Notes: a model not told the origin generated them from the sequence alone. Shown: positions 1 to 9,752, numbered from the stretch's first letter. The stretch: DNA of 64,000 nucleotides from Weissella confusa (GCA_001436895.1 JQAY01000006.1:71903-135902); one strand, 5' to 3'. A program made the numbers and translations.

Positions 1-73
1 TATTACTCATACTCACCCTGCTTTCAAAAACGTAAAAAACCTAGATTTCTAGAATATCATTTTTTCGGGCAGT

Positions 74-104
74 AAAAAAGCCGTCATCCGACGAAATGAC
101 AGCT
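74..104 (-). terminator. Terminator after ECF S-component gene
   Basis: On the minus strand a 9-bp stem (AGCTGTCAT pairing with ATGACGGCT) is followed by a run of T. It lies directly after the stop codon at 113 and ends the two-gene vitamin operon. Confidence 0.85.
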
Positions 105-112
105 TTTCTGTA

Positions 113-622
113 TTATTTACGCAACACCTTGCGGAATGGCACACTTAGCAGCAATGCTAGAATAAAGCCAACCAAGACTTGCATGATATTTGCCGGTACG
201 CCAGTCAAGCTTGCCAAAGCTGCGCTCGGCATAGTCATCTTGGCGCCACCGGTTAGCCAAATCAAGAAAGCGCCGGCAATCCAGTAACCAACAACCATGA
301 CCGAACCACCTAAGAAGTTACCCCAGACACGCTTGCCGATGCGTTCGTCCATCGCAAACTTACCAAGCACCCAGCCTTCAAGGCCGTGAATAATGAATGA
401 AAAAATCATCCATTGTGGGTAACCAGCTAGCAAATCAAGCAGTAAGCCCGTCAATCCACCAACAAAAGCCCCAGTTTTTGAACCATAATGCCAAGCCGCA
501 ATGAAGATTCCTGTTTCGACCAATGACACGAAGCCAGTTGGCGTTGGCAACTTCACCACGTAACTCAACACAATATTAACAGCAATAATAACCGCTGCAA
601 TCGTTAATTGCTTTGTTTTCAT
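113..622 (-). CDS. ECF transporter S component, pyridoxine or HMP type
   Basis: This 169-residue protein has five or six hydrophobic segments and the general look of a substrate-binding S subunit of an energy-coupling factor transporter, which pairs with shared EcfA/A'/T subunits in the membrane. It follows the kinase gene by one base, and its ribosome site (AAGGGG) lies in the end of that gene, so the two are translationally coupled. The neighbour suggests uptake of a vitamin B6 vitamer (PdxU2-like) or of the thiamine precursor hydroxymethylpyrimidine. The family is clear; the substrate is inferred from context only. No riboswitch was noticed upstream of the pair. Confidence 0.75.
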   Translation of the reverse strand: MKTKQLTIAAVIIAVNIVLSYVVKLPTPTGFVSLVETGIFIAAWHYGSKTGAFVGGLTGLLLDLLAGYPQWMIFSFIIHGLEGWVLGKFAMDERIGKRVWGNFLGGSVMVVGYWIAGAFLIWLTGGAKMTMPSAALASLTGVPANIMQVLVGFILALLLSVPFRKVLRK

Positions 623-623
623 G

Positions 624-1436
624 TTATTTACCCCTTAAACGGCGGGCAGCTTGCCACACATTACCAACAGAAAAATCATCGTTTAATGCGACACCGTTTT
701 TAATTCCCCAATAAACAAAATCTTTAGCATCTTTCACCGCGTCTACCGGCGTTTTACCGGTCGCTAGTTGACTTGCAATGGCTGAGGCAAATGTACATCC
801 GGCACCATTGTTAAACGCACTGTCGAGCTTCTGAGAGCCTAGAAAGGTAGGTTCTGCCCCAGTCGTGACAACATCCGTCGCCTCGTTACCAGCTAAGCGT
901 GCCCCACCTTTTACAACAACCGCGTCAGCCCCGAAACCACGAATAATTTCTGCAGCTTGTGCTAAATCGGCTTTATTCTTAATCTTAATGCCAGCCAACA
1001 ATTCGCCTTCAACCAAGTTAGGCGTCGTCATAGATGCAAGTGGCAACAAGTCCTTTTGGAAGGCTGCCACCAACTCGACAACATCCACATCGTCCGTTTC
1101 TTTAAAAGCCATCACCGGATCAATAATCACCGGCATGTTCGTCGCATACCGACGTAGATAATCCGCCACCATGTGTACGTGACCGACAGTCGGCAATAAT
1201 CCAACCTTCACACCAGCGATATCATCCAAAGCGAAAATTGACTGTAGTTGCGCATCAAGGACATCCAACGGCACGGGATGAATCGTAAAGTCATCCTTAG
1301 TCACCGTAACAATACTCGTAATCACGCTAAGCCCAAAATAGCCATACTCATTAAAGGTCGCCAAATCAGCCTGTATCCCACCGCCGGCTAAAATATCCGA
1401 GCCAGCAATCGTCACCATTTTCTTTGGATTCTCCAT
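624..1436 (-). CDS. Pyridoxal / hydroxymethylpyrimidine kinase (PdxK/ThiD family)
   Basis: A 270-residue ribokinase-fold kinase of the ThiD-like PdxK group. An N-terminal glycine-rich stretch (GSDILAGGGIQAD, about residues 14-26) forms the substrate site, and the C-terminal NGAGCTFASAIA segment is the anion-hole motif with the cysteine typical of Gram-positive PdxK. It would phosphorylate pyridoxal or HMP using ATP. I chose ATG 1436 rather than TTG 1439 because it has the better spacing from an AAGGGAAG site. It is cotranscribed with the ECF S component, consistent with uptake followed by trapping by phosphorylation. Whether the true substrate is B6 or HMP cannot be told from sequence alone. 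Confidence 0.8.
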   Translation of the reverse strand: MENPKKMVTIAGSDILAGGGIQADLATFNEYGYFGLSVITSIVTVTKDDFTIHPVPLDVLDAQLQSIFALDDIAGVKVGLLPTVGHVHMVADYLRRYATNMPVIIDPVMAFKETDDVDVVELVAAFQKDLLPLASMTTPNLVEGELLAGIKIKNKADLAQAAEIIRGFGADAVVVKGGARLAGNEATDVVTTGAEPTFLGSQKLDSAFNNGAGCTFASAIASQLATGKTPVDAVKDAKDFVYWGIKNGVALNDDFSVGNVWQAARRLRGK

Positions 1437-1511
1437 CAACTTCGCTTCCCTTCACAAGTCATACATGTAGTTTATCACAGAATATATTGTCAGAGTATGG
1501 AGAACTGATAG

Positions 1512-1545
1512 AAAAAAAGAGATGAACCAATAGGCGCATCTCTTT
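1512..1545 (-). terminator. Terminator after hup
   Basis: Stem AAAGAGATG / CATCTCTTT followed by T residues on the minus strand, directly downstream of the HU stop codon at 1557. Confidence 0.85.
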
Positions 1546-1556
1546 CTCAGGAAGTC

Positions 1557-1832
1557 TTACTTCACGGCATCCTTCAAGGCCTTACCAGGCTTAAATGCAG
1601 GAATCTTTGAAGCTGCGATTTCGATTTCTTCACCAGTTTGTGGGTTGCGACCCTTACGAGCAGCGCGCTCACGAACTTCGAAGTTACCGAAGCCGATCAA
1701 TTGAACCTTTTCATCCTTTGCAAGGAATTCTTGGATTGCGGCGAATACTGCATCAACAGCTTCGTTTGCATCCTTCTTCGTAAAGTTAGTTGAAAGAACA
1801 ACCTTTTCTACCAAATCTTGCTTGTTAGCCAT
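1557..1832 (-). CDS. hup: DNA-binding protein HU
   Basis: The 91-residue product is the histone-like nucleoid protein HU, which bends and compacts DNA as a dimer. It starts [11 protein letters not shown], carries the signature [18 protein letters not shown] near residues 46-63 (beta-arm region) and ends in a short helix. The start at 1832 has a perfect AGGAGG nine bases upstream; a longer in-frame reading to 1874 has no ribosome site. It is monocistronic, with its own promoter and terminator, next to der as in many Firmicutes. Confidence 0.97.
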   Translation of the reverse strand: MANKQDLVEKVVLSTNFTKKDANEAVDAVFAAIQEFLAKDEKVQLIGFGNFEVRERAARKGRNPQTGEEIEIAASKIPAFKPGKALKDAVK

Positions 1833-1915
1833 GCTAATGTTCCTCCTGCTTAATAGCTTAATGGAATTTCCCAAATGTACGAAATTGAACGAATCGTTCT
1901 TTGATTTCGTTATTT

Positions 1916-1944
1916 AGAATAGCATAGTTAAAACCCCATAACAA
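1916..1944 (-). promoter_or_regulatory. hup promoter
   Basis: A sigma-A type promoter: -35 TTGTTA (1939-1944), 17-base spacer, -10 TATTCT (1916-1921), about 85 bases upstream of the hup start. Confidence 0.65.
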
Positions 1945-2065
1945 CCCATAATGTGCTAAAAACGTTGATATAACGCGGTTTTTCCCACATTTTCACGTTT
2001 TATTCACTGAATGTTTGTTTTTCAGTACTTGCCTATTGTTCGGTATTCTTAGGTATGCAGCCAAA

Positions 2066-2103
2066 TAAAAACCTCATAGTGAAAATCGCTACGAGGTTTT
2101 TAT
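2066..2103 (-). terminator. Terminator after der
   Basis: Hairpin formed by AAAAACCTCGTAG and CTATGAGGTTTTT with T-rich flanks on both strands, just beyond the der stop codon. Confidence 0.8.
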
Positions 2104-2109
2104 CATCTA

Positions 2110-3420
2110 TTAAGTACGAGCACGCTTAATCAAGTGAATTGGCGTACCAGTAAAGTCGAATGACTTACGAATTTGGTTTTCCAAGAATCGTGCATATGAG
2201 AAGTGCATCAATTCAGGATCATTAACAAAGACCACGAATGTTGGTGGTTGGATAGCAACTTGAGTCGCGTAGTAAACACGCAAGCGCTTTCCGTTGACCG
2301 TTGGCGTTGGATTCAATGCCAAGGCATCCATGATAACTTCGTTCAACGTTGCTGATTGCACACGCTTTTGGTGGTTCTCGTTAACTTGCTTAATCAACTC
2401 TGGCAACTTGTTCAAACGTTGCTTCGTCTTAGCAGAAACGAAAATAATTGGGGCGTATGACAAGTATTGGAACTCATCACGAATTTGCTTTTCGAAGTCA
2501 GCCATCGTGTGGTTGTCCTTCTCAAGCGTATCCCACTTATTAACGACGATGATAATCGCACGACCAGCTTCGTGGGCATATCCAGCCACGTGCTTGTCTT
2601 GTTCGCGAATACCTTCTTCGGCGTTCAAAACCATCAAAACAACGTTAGAATCATCGATGGCACGCATGGCACGCATAACTGAGTACTTTTCAGTATTCTC
2701 ATATACCTTACCACGCTTACGAATACCGGCCGTGTCGACCATCACAAATTCATCACCTTCAGCAGATGTGAATCGCGTGTCGATGGCATCACGCGTCGTT
2801 CCAGAAATATCTGAAACGATAACACGTTCTTCACCAAGGATGGCATTAACCAATGATGACTTACCAACGTTAGGACGACCAATGAATGAGAAGCGAATTG
2901 AATCGTCTTCTTCTTCTTGATCAGTCGTTGGGAAGTGAGAAACCACTTCATCCAACAAATCTCCCAATCCAGTACCGTGGGCACCAGAGATTGGGAATGG
3001 ATCGCCAAATCCAAGTGCGTAGAATTCGTAGATTTCTGAACGCATCTCGATGTTATCGACCTTGTTTACGGCCAAAACAACAGGCTTCTTTGAACGGTAC
3101 AAAATCTTTGCAACGCGTTCGTCAGCTTCAGTCAAACCTTCTTGGGCAGAAACCATGAAGATAATAACATCAGCTTCGTCAATCGCAATTTCAGCTTGTT
3201 GCACAATTTGTGTCATGAATGGCTCATCAGCCATATCAATTCCACCAGTGTCAATCAAACGGAATTCACGGGTCAACCACTCAGCGCGTGTGTAAATACG
3301 ATCACGCGTTACACCTGGGGTATCTTCGACAATTGAAATACGGTCGCCGGCAATACGATTAAAAATCGTAGACTTACCAACGTTTGGGCGGCCAACAACG
3401 GCCACAACAGGAAATCCCAT
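2110..3420 (-). CDS. der: Ribosome biogenesis GTPase Der (EngA)
   Basis: A 436-residue essential GTPase for 50S subunit assembly. Two tandem GTPase domains are visible: the first with GRPNVGKST near residue 9, DTGG and NKVD; the second with [13 protein letters not shown] and NKWD. A C-terminal KH-like domain follows. Length matches the family. The start at 3420 ([10 protein letters not shown]) has GAGGGT eight bases upstream, so the eight extra residues of the longer reading are discarded. It lies downstream of rpsA in the conserved cmk-rpsA-der-hup order. Confidence 0.97.
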   Translation of the reverse strand: MGFPVVAVVGRPNVGKSTIFNRIAGDRISIVEDTPGVTRDRIYTRAEWLTREFRLIDTGGIDMADEPFMTQIVQQAEIAIDEADVIIFMVSAQEGLTEADERVAKILYRSKKPVVLAVNKVDNIEMRSEIYEFYALGFGDPFPISGAHGTGLGDLLDEVVSHFPTTDQEEEDDSIRFSFIGRPNVGKSSLVNAILGEERVIVSDISGTTRDAIDTRFTSAEGDEFVMVDTAGIRKRGKVYENTEKYSVMRAMRAIDDSNVVLMVLNAEEGIREQDKHVAGYAHEAGRAIIIVVNKWDTLEKDNHTMADFEKQIRDEFQYLSYAPIIFVSAKTKQRLNKLPELIKQVNENHQKRVQSATLNEVIMDALALNPTPTVNGKRLRVYYATQVAIQPPTFVVFVNDPELMHFSYARFLENQIRKSFDFTGTPIHLIKRART

Positions 3421-3540
3421 GTTACCCTCTTTTCTGTCAGTCACCCAAATGGATAACTAACGGTTACTTACTATTCTCTATTGTACCGGTTTTCACCGGC
3501 ACTGTCTGTTGTCGTGACCAGTAGAAAATCGTGTTTTAAC

Positions 3541-3583
3541 GAAATTAAGCGTGCGTTGAGACAACCCAACACACGCTTAATCT
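3541..3583 (-). terminator. Probable terminator hairpin after rpsA
   Basis: A long stem pairs GATTAAGCGTG with CACGCTTAATTT across about 20 bases. The T tract is short on the minus strand, so termination may be partial. Confidence 0.55.
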
Positions 3584-3603
3584 TTTGCGCTATTTAAAGC
3601 TTA

Positions 3604-4836
3604 TTAGTTGAAGTCCTTGAAGATATCTCCAAAGGCGTCACCCAACGTAGCTGAACCCTCTTCTTCTGAAGTTGAGTAGTTAGTTGGTGCTTGCTCTTGG
3701 CGAGGACGACGTTGACGACGAGGACGGTCATTGTTGTTTGAACCTTCTTCGCGTGCAGGAGCCTCTTCCAAAGCCTTGATTGACAATGACAAACGTTGCT
3801 TGTCAGGGTTTACTTCCAAAACCTTAACCTTAACCTTGTCACCGGCCTTCAAAACATCACTTGGGTTAGCAATGTGCTTGTGTGAGATTTGTGAAACGTG
3901 AACCAAACCTTCAACACCAGGGAACACTTCAACAAAGGCACCAAAGTCAACAACGCGCTTTACAGTACCTTCCAAAACAGTTCCTTCTGGAGCTTCAGCT
4001 GCTGCTGCTTCCCAAGGACCAGGTTGCGTAGCCTTGATTGACAATGAGATACGCTCCTTTTCAGGGTCCAATCCCAAAACCTTAACCTTAACTTCTTCAC
4101 CAACTGACAAAACGTCTGATGGTTGTGAAACGCGCTCGTGTGAGATTTCAGATACGTGTACCAATCCGTCTACACCACCAAGGTCGATGAATGCACCGAA
4201 GTTAGTCATGCGGGCAACCTTACCTTCAACGACGTCACCAACTGACAATTCGTTGAATACGCGTGACAAAGCTTCTGAACGCTCTTCGTTCAAAACGTCA
4301 CGACGTGACAAGATCAAGCGGCTGTCAGCAGCGTTGATCTCGATAATCTTCGCGCGGATAGTTTGACCCTTGTATTGGTTCAAATCTTGCACGAAACGGT
4401 TCTCGATCATTGAAGCAGGTACGAATCCACGTACACCTTCAACGTCAACAACCAATCCACCCTTAACGACTTGCGTTACTGGTGCTTCCACAATGTCATC
4501 AACATTGTGCTTGCTTGCGATTTCTTCCCAAGCACGACGAGCTTCCAAGCGACGCTTTGACAATAGGTATGATCCACCTTCCTTGTCAGAACCGATAGTT
4601 GATACAACTACCAAGTCCAATACGTCTCCAACCTTGACAAGGTCGTTAACGTTTGCATCACGGTCAGCCGTCAATTCGCGCATTGGGATAACACCCTCAA
4701 CACCGGCACCTTCGATACCTACGATAACTTGACGAGCATCGTCAATTGCCAAGACTTCACCCTTAACTACATCGCCAACCTTAACTTCGGCTACGCTGTC
4801 AAGAGCTGCCAATAGCTCGTTGTTCTCTTCGTTCAT
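3604..4836 (-). CDS. rpsA: 30S ribosomal protein S1
   Basis: A 410-residue protein with four consecutive S1 (OB-fold) RNA-binding domains at roughly residues 16-84, 102-167, 189-257 and 274-343. The third and fourth carry the consensus GAFIDLGGVDGLVHVSEISH and GAFVEVFPGVEGLVHVSQISH patterns. The tail has an arginine-rich patch (RPRRQRRPRQ) and an acidic end. This four-domain form is usual for Firmicutes. It helps load mRNA on the 30S subunit. AGGAGG stands ten bases before the start. It lies between cmk and der, as expected. Confidence 0.96.
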   Translation of the reverse strand: MNEENNELLAALDSVAEVKVGDVVKGEVLAIDDARQVIVGIEGAGVEGVIPMRELTADRDANVNDLVKVGDVLDLVVVSTIGSDKEGGSYLLSKRRLEARRAWEEIASKHNVDDIVEAPVTQVVKGGLVVDVEGVRGFVPASMIENRFVQDLNQYKGQTIRAKIIEINAADSRLILSRRDVLNEERSEALSRVFNELSVGDVVEGKVARMTNFGAFIDLGGVDGLVHVSEISHERVSQPSDVLSVGEEVKVKVLGLDPEKERISLSIKATQPGPWEAAAAEAPEGTVLEGTVKRVVDFGAFVEVFPGVEGLVHVSQISHKHIANPSDVLKAGDKVKVKVLEVNPDKQRLSLSIKALEEAPAREEGSNNNDRPRRQRRPRQEQAPTNYSTSEEEGSATLGDAFGDIFKDFN

Positions 4837-4873
4837 TACAATATATCCTCCTGGTCACACGACTCTAGTAGTT

Positions 4874-4879
4874 ATTATA
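4874..4879 (-). promoter_or_regulatory. Likely -10 element of the rpsA promoter
   Basis: A consensus TATAAT on the minus strand about 40 bases before the rpsA start; the -35 partner is poor. Confidence 0.5.
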
Positions 4880-4934
4880 CCGAATCCTTTTATAAATTAC
4901 TAGTAGTCTTTTACAACTTTCTTTATGTTTTTTG

Positions 4935-5615
4935 TTAGTTTTGCGTCTTTTCCGCAATAATGGCCTTAACAGCGTCAACGACACCGTCAATTGACAAACC
5001 AGTCGTATCCAATTCAACCGCATCATCCGCCTTCTTCAAAGGAGAAATTTCACGGTGTGAATCAAGATAGTCACGCTTCTCAATGGCTGCTTCAAGCTCT
5101 TCAAGTGATGTGTCCATCCCCTTAGCTTGGTTTTCCTTAAAGCGACGTTGGGCACGCTCTGCCACTGAAGCAATCAAGAAAATCTTGACTTCTGCATTTG
5201 GCAAAACCGTCGTGCCAATATCACGACCATCCATGACAACACCATTCTCTGAAGCAATGTCACGTTGCAAGGCTGTCATTGCTTCACGAACAGCGGCATA
5301 TGAAGAAACAGCTGAAACATTAGCCGTTACTTCGACTGAACGGATTTCTTCAGTTACTTCTTGACCATTCAAGAAAACACGTTGCACTGGCTCACCAGGT
5401 TGGAACGTAATGGTCAAGTCAGGCAACAAAGCTGTTACGCCTGATTCGTCATTTGGATCCACACCGGCTTGAAAAGCAGCCAACGTGATTGCGCGGTACA
5501 TTGCACCAGTGTCAACGTACACAAAATTTAAGTCTGATGCCAAAATCTTGGCAATCGTTGACTTTCCAGCAGAGGCTGGTCCGTCAATTGCGATTTGAAT
5601 CGGATTCATAATCAA
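4935..5615 (-). CDS. cmk: Cytidylate kinase
   Basis: A 226-residue CMP/dCMP kinase that makes CDP for nucleic acid and lipid synthesis. The P-loop GPASAGKST lies near residue 12, and the GRDIGT segment that contacts the phosphate donor and acceptor lies near residue 108. The family length is about 220-230. The start could be ATG 5615 or the ATG two codons later ([10 protein letters not shown]); both are close to an AGGACAATTG stretch. It forms part of the cmk-rpsA-der block. Confidence 0.96.
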   Translation of the reverse strand: MIMNPIQIAIDGPASAGKSTIAKILASDLNFVYVDTGAMYRAITLAAFQAGVDPNDESGVTALLPDLTITFQPGEPVQRVFLNGQEVTEEIRSVEVTANVSAVSSYAAVREAMTALQRDIASENGVVMDGRDIGTTVLPNAEVKIFLIASVAERAQRRFKENQAKGMDTSLEELEAAIEKRDYLDSHREISPLKKADDAVELDTTGLSIDGVVDAVKAIIAEKTQN

Positions 5616-5665
5616 TTGTCCTCACTCATTTAGATACCAACTAATTGTACGTTAATTTCGCACAA

Positions 5666-5701
5666 AATAAAAGACACACTCCCAGCGGAATGTGTCTTTT
5701 T
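5666..5701 (-). terminator. Terminator after the LysM-protein gene
   Basis: Stem AAAAGACACA / TGTGTCTTTT with T tract on the minus strand, between the LysM-protein stop codon and cmk. Confidence 0.8.
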
Positions 5702-5705
5702 GGGA

Positions 5706-6287
5706 TTACTTAACCTTCAAATCTTGACCATAGTAGGTTGAATAATTTGAGGCAGTCAATCCTGGGTTCAATGAGTACAACGCTTCAGGCGTCGTCCCAT
5801 TGGCAACTGCGAAACTGTACAAAGTACCAGATTCAAACTTCACCGTATTACCATCAGATTCTGAACTAGAACTTGAGGCTGATGAGGCTTCAGATGACGA
5901 AGCAGCTGACTCTGAAGCAGCTTTGCTTGACGCTTCTGCTGCTGATTGGCTTGCTGCCTTGGCTTTCTTCTCAGAAGCACTAGCCGCCTTCTTAGCGCGT
6001 GACTCTGACTTTGCAGTTTCCGTAACTTTGCTCGTTGTAGTGGTTGTCTTTGTTGAAGTCGTTGCTGGCAATTCAGTGCTAGTTGTGGCATCAACTGGCT
6101 TGTTCAACGCTTGCAAATACTTATAGACAGGCACAAATGACAGAGCAATCACAATCAATACCAAAATCCCAACAACCATACTTACGCGTTGAGACTTGCG
6201 TCGGTTTTGCGTTCGTGAGTATTGACCGGTTGCTTCATCTTTAAAAGATGCCTCCCATGGCTGTTGTTCATTATTCTTCTCGGTCAT
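5706..6287 (-). CDS. Membrane-anchored LysM protein (SAG1386/EF1546 family)
   Basis: A 193-residue protein with a charged cytoplasmic N terminus, one membrane segment (VVGILVLIVIALSFVPVY, about residues 38-55), a long Ser/Ala/Lys-rich spacer and a C-terminal LysM-like domain (roughly the last 45 residues, LYSFAVANGTTPEALYSLNPG). It probably binds peptidoglycan outside the cell. The start at 6287 (MTEKNNEQ) is preceded by AGGAGA. The position between recQ and cmk matches B. subtilis ypbE. Its exact function is unknown. Confidence 0.8.
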   Translation of the reverse strand: MTEKNNEQQPWEASFKDEATGQYSRTQNRRKSQRVSMVVGILVLIVIALSFVPVYKYLQALNKPVDATTSTELPATTSTKTTTTTSKVTETAKSESRAKKAASASEKKAKAASQSAAEASSKAASESAASSSEASSASSSSSESDGNTVKFESGTLYSFAVANGTTPEALYSLNPGLTASNYSTYYGQDLKVK

Positions 6288-6369
6288 GATTGGTCTCCTA
6301 ACTTTCTCTCTTTGAATACTTCTAAGCATACACTAACTCGCATTCAATTTTGAGTGTCACACCTAATCC

Positions 6370-7812
6370 TTAACCTAAATTAAAAAGTTTTGCGACTTGC
6401 GTGCGCCAATCCGTCACACCTGCTAGTTCTGTAGGCGCTTCAGTTGCCACCAACGCGAGTTCTTCTGGGTGCCAATCTACGACACCAACAGACTCAGCAT
6501 CATCGTTAGACTGTGCATCATCGCCGAAGTGATCTAGTAATTGACGTCGCAACCCGGCGTCTGACTTCGCGTAATTAACGAGATTGTACAAATCTTGTTG
6601 ACGTTGTTGACGGCGCGTTTCAAACATCGTCGCAACCTCATCTGGATTCATACCTTGCTTTGCGTAAAAATCAAGCAAGTTTGCCTTGTCACGGCCAATT
6701 TCATCGGCACCGAAACGCTTATCATAGTAACCCATGACAACTTCGCGGTTCGGAATCGTACCGTCGATCATGTTAAGTTGTAGATTTTCGTCACCAGGCA
6801 CATACAGCAAGATGGCAGCCGATTGCTCACCATCACGACCAGCGCGACCGATTTCTTGTAGGTAATTAGCCAAGTCATTACTCAAGTGGTAGTGAATGAC
6901 ATAGCGGACATTGTCCTTGTCGATACCCATTCCGAACGCCGACGTTGCTGCAATAACATCGATTTGCCCCAACATGAACTGTTGTTGGATGCGGTAACGT
7001 GACATCGTATCAAGACCAGCGTGATAAGCAGCGACACGACGGCCGGTATTCTCAGCCAACCAATCCGCCATTGACGTTGCCAACTTGCGACTTGAGAAGT
7101 AAACAATCCCTGGTCCTTGTAGTTGGCGAACCAAATCAGCTAAGCGTTCACGCTTCTGGCCTTCGTTCGCTAGCGTTTCCGTGTGCAAATAGATGTTCGG
7201 ACGGTCTACAGATTGACGATAGATAAACCAATCTGATTCAGGCAACCCAAATGGTACCGTGATATCCGTCATCATCTTTGGCGTCGCAGTTGCCGTCAAC
7301 AATAGCAATTGTGGTTGTCCAAGCTTCTTGTGGACTTGTGGCAAAGCCAAGTAATCTGGTCGGAAATCCGGTCCCCAGCTAACAATTGTGTGCGCTTCGT
7401 CAACGACTAGCAAGTTAATCTTCACCTTACGCAAAGCAGATTGCACAACGGTTTGTCCCAACATTTCTGGTGACACAAACAAGAACTTGTATTGATCCAA
7501 GCTACGCAAAATCGTACGGCGGGCATCCTGTGGCAACGTTGAATTCAACGCGACTACCTTTGGTTCACCGGCGTAATTTAAACGCGCAACTTGATCTTGC
7601 ATCAATGACAACAATGGCGTCACGATGATGACCAAGCCATCACGCATGTTACCCATCATTTGATAAATCAATGACTTACCACCACCAGTTGGCAACATGG
7701 CCAAGGTGTTTTTTCCAGCAGTTAATGCTTCAAGCACTTCTGCTTGACCCGGCTTAAATGAGTCGAAGCCAAACTTTTCTTTTAAAACCGCAGTCAAAGC
7801 TGTCTTATCCAC
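6370..7812 (-). CDS. recQ: ATP-dependent DNA helicase RecQ (short, RecS-like)
   Basis: A 480-residue superfamily 2 helicase. Walker A is TGGGKS (about residues 42-47), the DEAH box is VVDEAH, and motif VI is QEIGRAGRDG. The RecQ core is complete, but the C-terminal HRDC region of long RecQ proteins is absent, as in B. subtilis RecS. It unwinds DNA 3' to 5' in recombination repair. The gene overlaps the end of the upstream ypbB-like gene by eight bases, so the two form one operon. Confidence 0.93.
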   Translation of the reverse strand: MDKTALTAVLKEKFGFDSFKPGQAEVLEALTAGKNTLAMLPTGGGKSLIYQMMGNMRDGLVIIVTPLLSLMQDQVARLNYAGEPKVVALNSTLPQDARRTILRSLDQYKFLFVSPEMLGQTVVQSALRKVKINLLVVDEAHTIVSWGPDFRPDYLALPQVHKKLGQPQLLLLTATATPKMMTDITVPFGLPESDWFIYRQSVDRPNIYLHTETLANEGQKRERLADLVRQLQGPGIVYFSSRKLATSMADWLAENTGRRVAAYHAGLDTMSRYRIQQQFMLGQIDVIAATSAFGMGIDKDNVRYVIHYHLSNDLANYLQEIGRAGRDGEQSAAILLYVPGDENLQLNMIDGTIPNREVVMGYYDKRFGADEIGRDKANLLDFYAKQGMNPDEVATMFETRRQQRQQDLYNLVNYAKSDAGLRRQLLDHFGDDAQSNDDAESVGVVDWHPEELALVATEAPTELAGVTDWRTQVAKLFNLG

Positions 7813-8857
7813 GAGCGGCCTCCTCTTGCTTCGTCAAATAAATCTCGTACAAACGGAATAGGAAGAATTCGAGTGGGTCGTCAGATGTACGAACCATACT
7901 AAACTCCCAGTCGTTAATCGGACCGGTTAGGTGTTGTTCAAAATGTGCAACCACATCCGGTGTCAAATAGTTCTTATATGGAAAATCATTCATTGGTAGC
8001 CAAATTGCCGCGGTCAACAAGTGTTCGCGAATCGTACCAATCTTCAAACGACGGCTTTGGACCATTTCATCCATTGGTCGACCAGCGATAACACCGTTGT
8101 ATGAAGCTTGCACACTATTAGGCAATAATGGGCGGTGCGCAACCAAATCCCACAACAACTTCAATGGCGTGTTGGCCCCACGTTGCAACTCTTCAGACCA
8201 AATGGCATATTGATCAATTTGCCAGAAATAGAAGTCATCTTCGGTCCAAGTTGCCGGGAATCCCAATTGCTCAAGGTTAAGTCCTGGTGTTTCGTGGCCG
8301 ACCCATGTTGCAACCAAACGATCTGCATCTTCTTGTGGACGACGTTGCAAGAATCGTTGAATCGTCAACGCCCAAGTTGCAACCAAGCGTGGTGAATTCA
8401 TATTGCCATACCACGTCTTAACCGTCAGCATCGTACGTGGATCAATTTGCAATGGATAGTACTTCTTATTGCTGTACGCCACTTCTGAAACCACTTGATT
8501 TGCCAACCAAAAGGCTTGCATAAAGGTCAACACATCGACCTTAAGCAACGTGCTCAAATGCTTTGGCATATAGTGATTTGCGGCATACTCAGCTTGTGCT
8601 TCTTGACCGGCTGGCGTCAAAACAAGTTGACCTTCTCCTGACTCAGCCAGCAATCCTGCTTGCTCCAATGCGGCAATACGGGCATCAAATGTGTCCTTAT
8701 CTAGGCGAGGCATCAAACCTGAAATTTGCAACAACCCATAGCGCAAACCCCAATATTCCGTTGACACTGTCACCTGACGCTTCAATAAACCAAAAATCAC
8801 CCTGTGACGACGAGGTTCAGACGCCGAAAACAGGGTGATCAAGAAATCATTTGTCAA
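7805..8857 (-). CDS. YpbB-like helix-turn-helix protein paired with RecQ
   Basis: About 350 residues. The region near residues 210-300 (PNSVQASYNGVIAGRPMDEMVQSRRLKIGTIREHL) resembles the helicase-associated HTH domain found in YpbB of Bacillus, which is also encoded immediately upstream of the RecQ paralogue RecS. I place the start at TTG 8857 because AGAGGTGG lies eight bases before it; the GTG at 8869 would overlap that ribosome site. Overlap with recQ implies a joint role, but none is established. Confidence 0.75.
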   Translation of the reverse strand: MTNDFLITLFSASEPRRHRVIFGLLKRQVTVSTEYWGLRYGLLQISGLMPRLDKDTFDARIAALEQAGLLAESGEGQLVLTPAGQEAQAEYAANHYMPKHLSTLLKVDVLTFMQAFWLANQVVSEVAYSNKKYYPLQIDPRTMLTVKTWYGNMNSPRLVATWALTIQRFLQRRPQEDADRLVATWVGHETPGLNLEQLGFPATWTEDDFYFWQIDQYAIWSEELQRGANTPLKLLWDLVAHRPLLPNSVQASYNGVIAGRPMDEMVQSRRLKIGTIREHLLTAAIWLPMNDFPYKNYLTPDVVAHFEQHLTGPINDWEFSMVRTSDDPLEFFLFRLYEIYLTKQEEAARG

Positions 8858-8933
8858 CTGCTTGACCACCTCTCATGTATTTCTTCCAAGTGTAATGAAG
8901 AAACCAAAACGGTGCAAGCAGAATAGGACTTAT

Positions 8934-9512
8934 TTAATTAAGTTGTGAGCGGGTCGTGTTAATAATTTGACGCAACCCCAAATAGACCAAACCTGAGACA
9001 GCTGTCAGAATAGCCCCTTCAATCAAATTGAACGGAATAACCATCCATAATAGGTACGTTCCAAGACCAATCGTCTTCGCAATATCAAAGTTGGCAAACA
9101 TCGCATATAGTGGCACTGCATACACGTAGTTCAAAATCACCATCGCCACTGTTAGACCAAGTGTTCCTAGTACAGCCCCAACGACATATCGCTTCGGTGA
9201 CATATCTTGACGCTTCACAATCACCATGATGACCGTCAACAAGACTGCCATCGCAATAACGTTCATCGGCAAGCCAATGTAGTCGTTCACGCCTTCGTTA
9301 TTCAACAGTAGCTTCAATAGTGAACGGAGCAATAAAATGGCATAACCACTTTTCAAATCAAGCATCAACGCACCCAACAAGACAGGTACAAATGAAAAAT
9401 CAATCTTCAAAAATGATGCCCCAGGAATTAATGGAAACTGCGGAAAAATCATCAAAACAAATGATATCGCAGCCAATAATGCAATAACGGTCAATCGACG
9501 CGTCTTATTCAT
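8934..9512 (-). CDS. ribU: Riboflavin ECF transporter S component
   Basis: A 192-residue membrane protein with about six hydrophobic segments and the RibU look (N-terminal TVIALLAAISFVLMIFPQF, then a conserved PGASFLKIDFSFVP region). It takes up riboflavin with the shared ECF module. The true start is ATG 9512 with GGAGG upstream; the longer open frame to 9572 runs through the terminator hairpin and is not coding. An FMN riboswitch controls it, which fixes the substrate with good certainty. Confidence 0.95.
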   Translation of the reverse strand: MNKTRRLTVIALLAAISFVLMIFPQFPLIPGASFLKIDFSFVPVLLGALMLDLKSGYAILLLRSLLKLLLNNEGVNDYIGLPMNVIAMAVLLTVIMVIVKRQDMSPKRYVVGAVLGTLGLTVAMVILNYVYAVPLYAMFANFDIAKTIGLGTYLLWMVIPFNLIEGAILTAVSGLVYLGLRQIINTTRSQLN

Positions 9513-9535
9513 AACAACAAACCTCCACCTGGTCG

Positions 9536-9585
9536 TAAAAACAGCCGGTTCCTTCGTGCCAGGGCGACACAAAGAAACCGGCTGT
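9536..9585 (-). terminator. Riboswitch-controlled terminator of ribU
   Basis: An 18-bp stem (9541-9558 with 9568-9585, core ACAGCCGGTT) followed by TTTTA on the minus strand sits between the aptamer and the ribU ribosome site. This is the expression platform: FMN binding should favour this hairpin. Confidence 0.9.
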
Positions 9586-9604
9586 GACCAGTCAATCTAT
9601 TTTT

Positions 9605-9735
9605 TCTTCTGCATACCAGACTTTACTGTCGGTCACGGATTCACACCGTGTCAGCCACACCAATAACGGATGCGGGTCGCGGACTTCTACAAAACGCAGT
9701 TACCGCCGGTCGGGAATTTCACCCTGCCCTGAAGA
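9605..9735 (-). promoter_or_regulatory. FMN riboswitch (RFN element)
   Basis: The minus strand shows the conserved RFN blocks: AGGGTGAAATTCCC, GACCGGCGGT, GACCCGC and GTGTGAATCCGTGACCGACAG, closed by a P1 stem TCTTC/GAAGA (9731-9735 with 9605-9609). It lies directly upstream of ribU and its terminator. Confidence 0.97.
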
Positions 9736-9752
9736 TATTCAATTGTAGGTTA

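Noticed and set aside
2294-2920. 208-codon plus-strand frame within der
   Set aside because: Antisense shadow of der with Ser/Arg-rich nonsense composition.
9513-9572. Longer N terminus for RibU
   Set aside because: The added 20 codons lie in the riboswitch terminator hairpin, and GGAGG supports the start at 9512.
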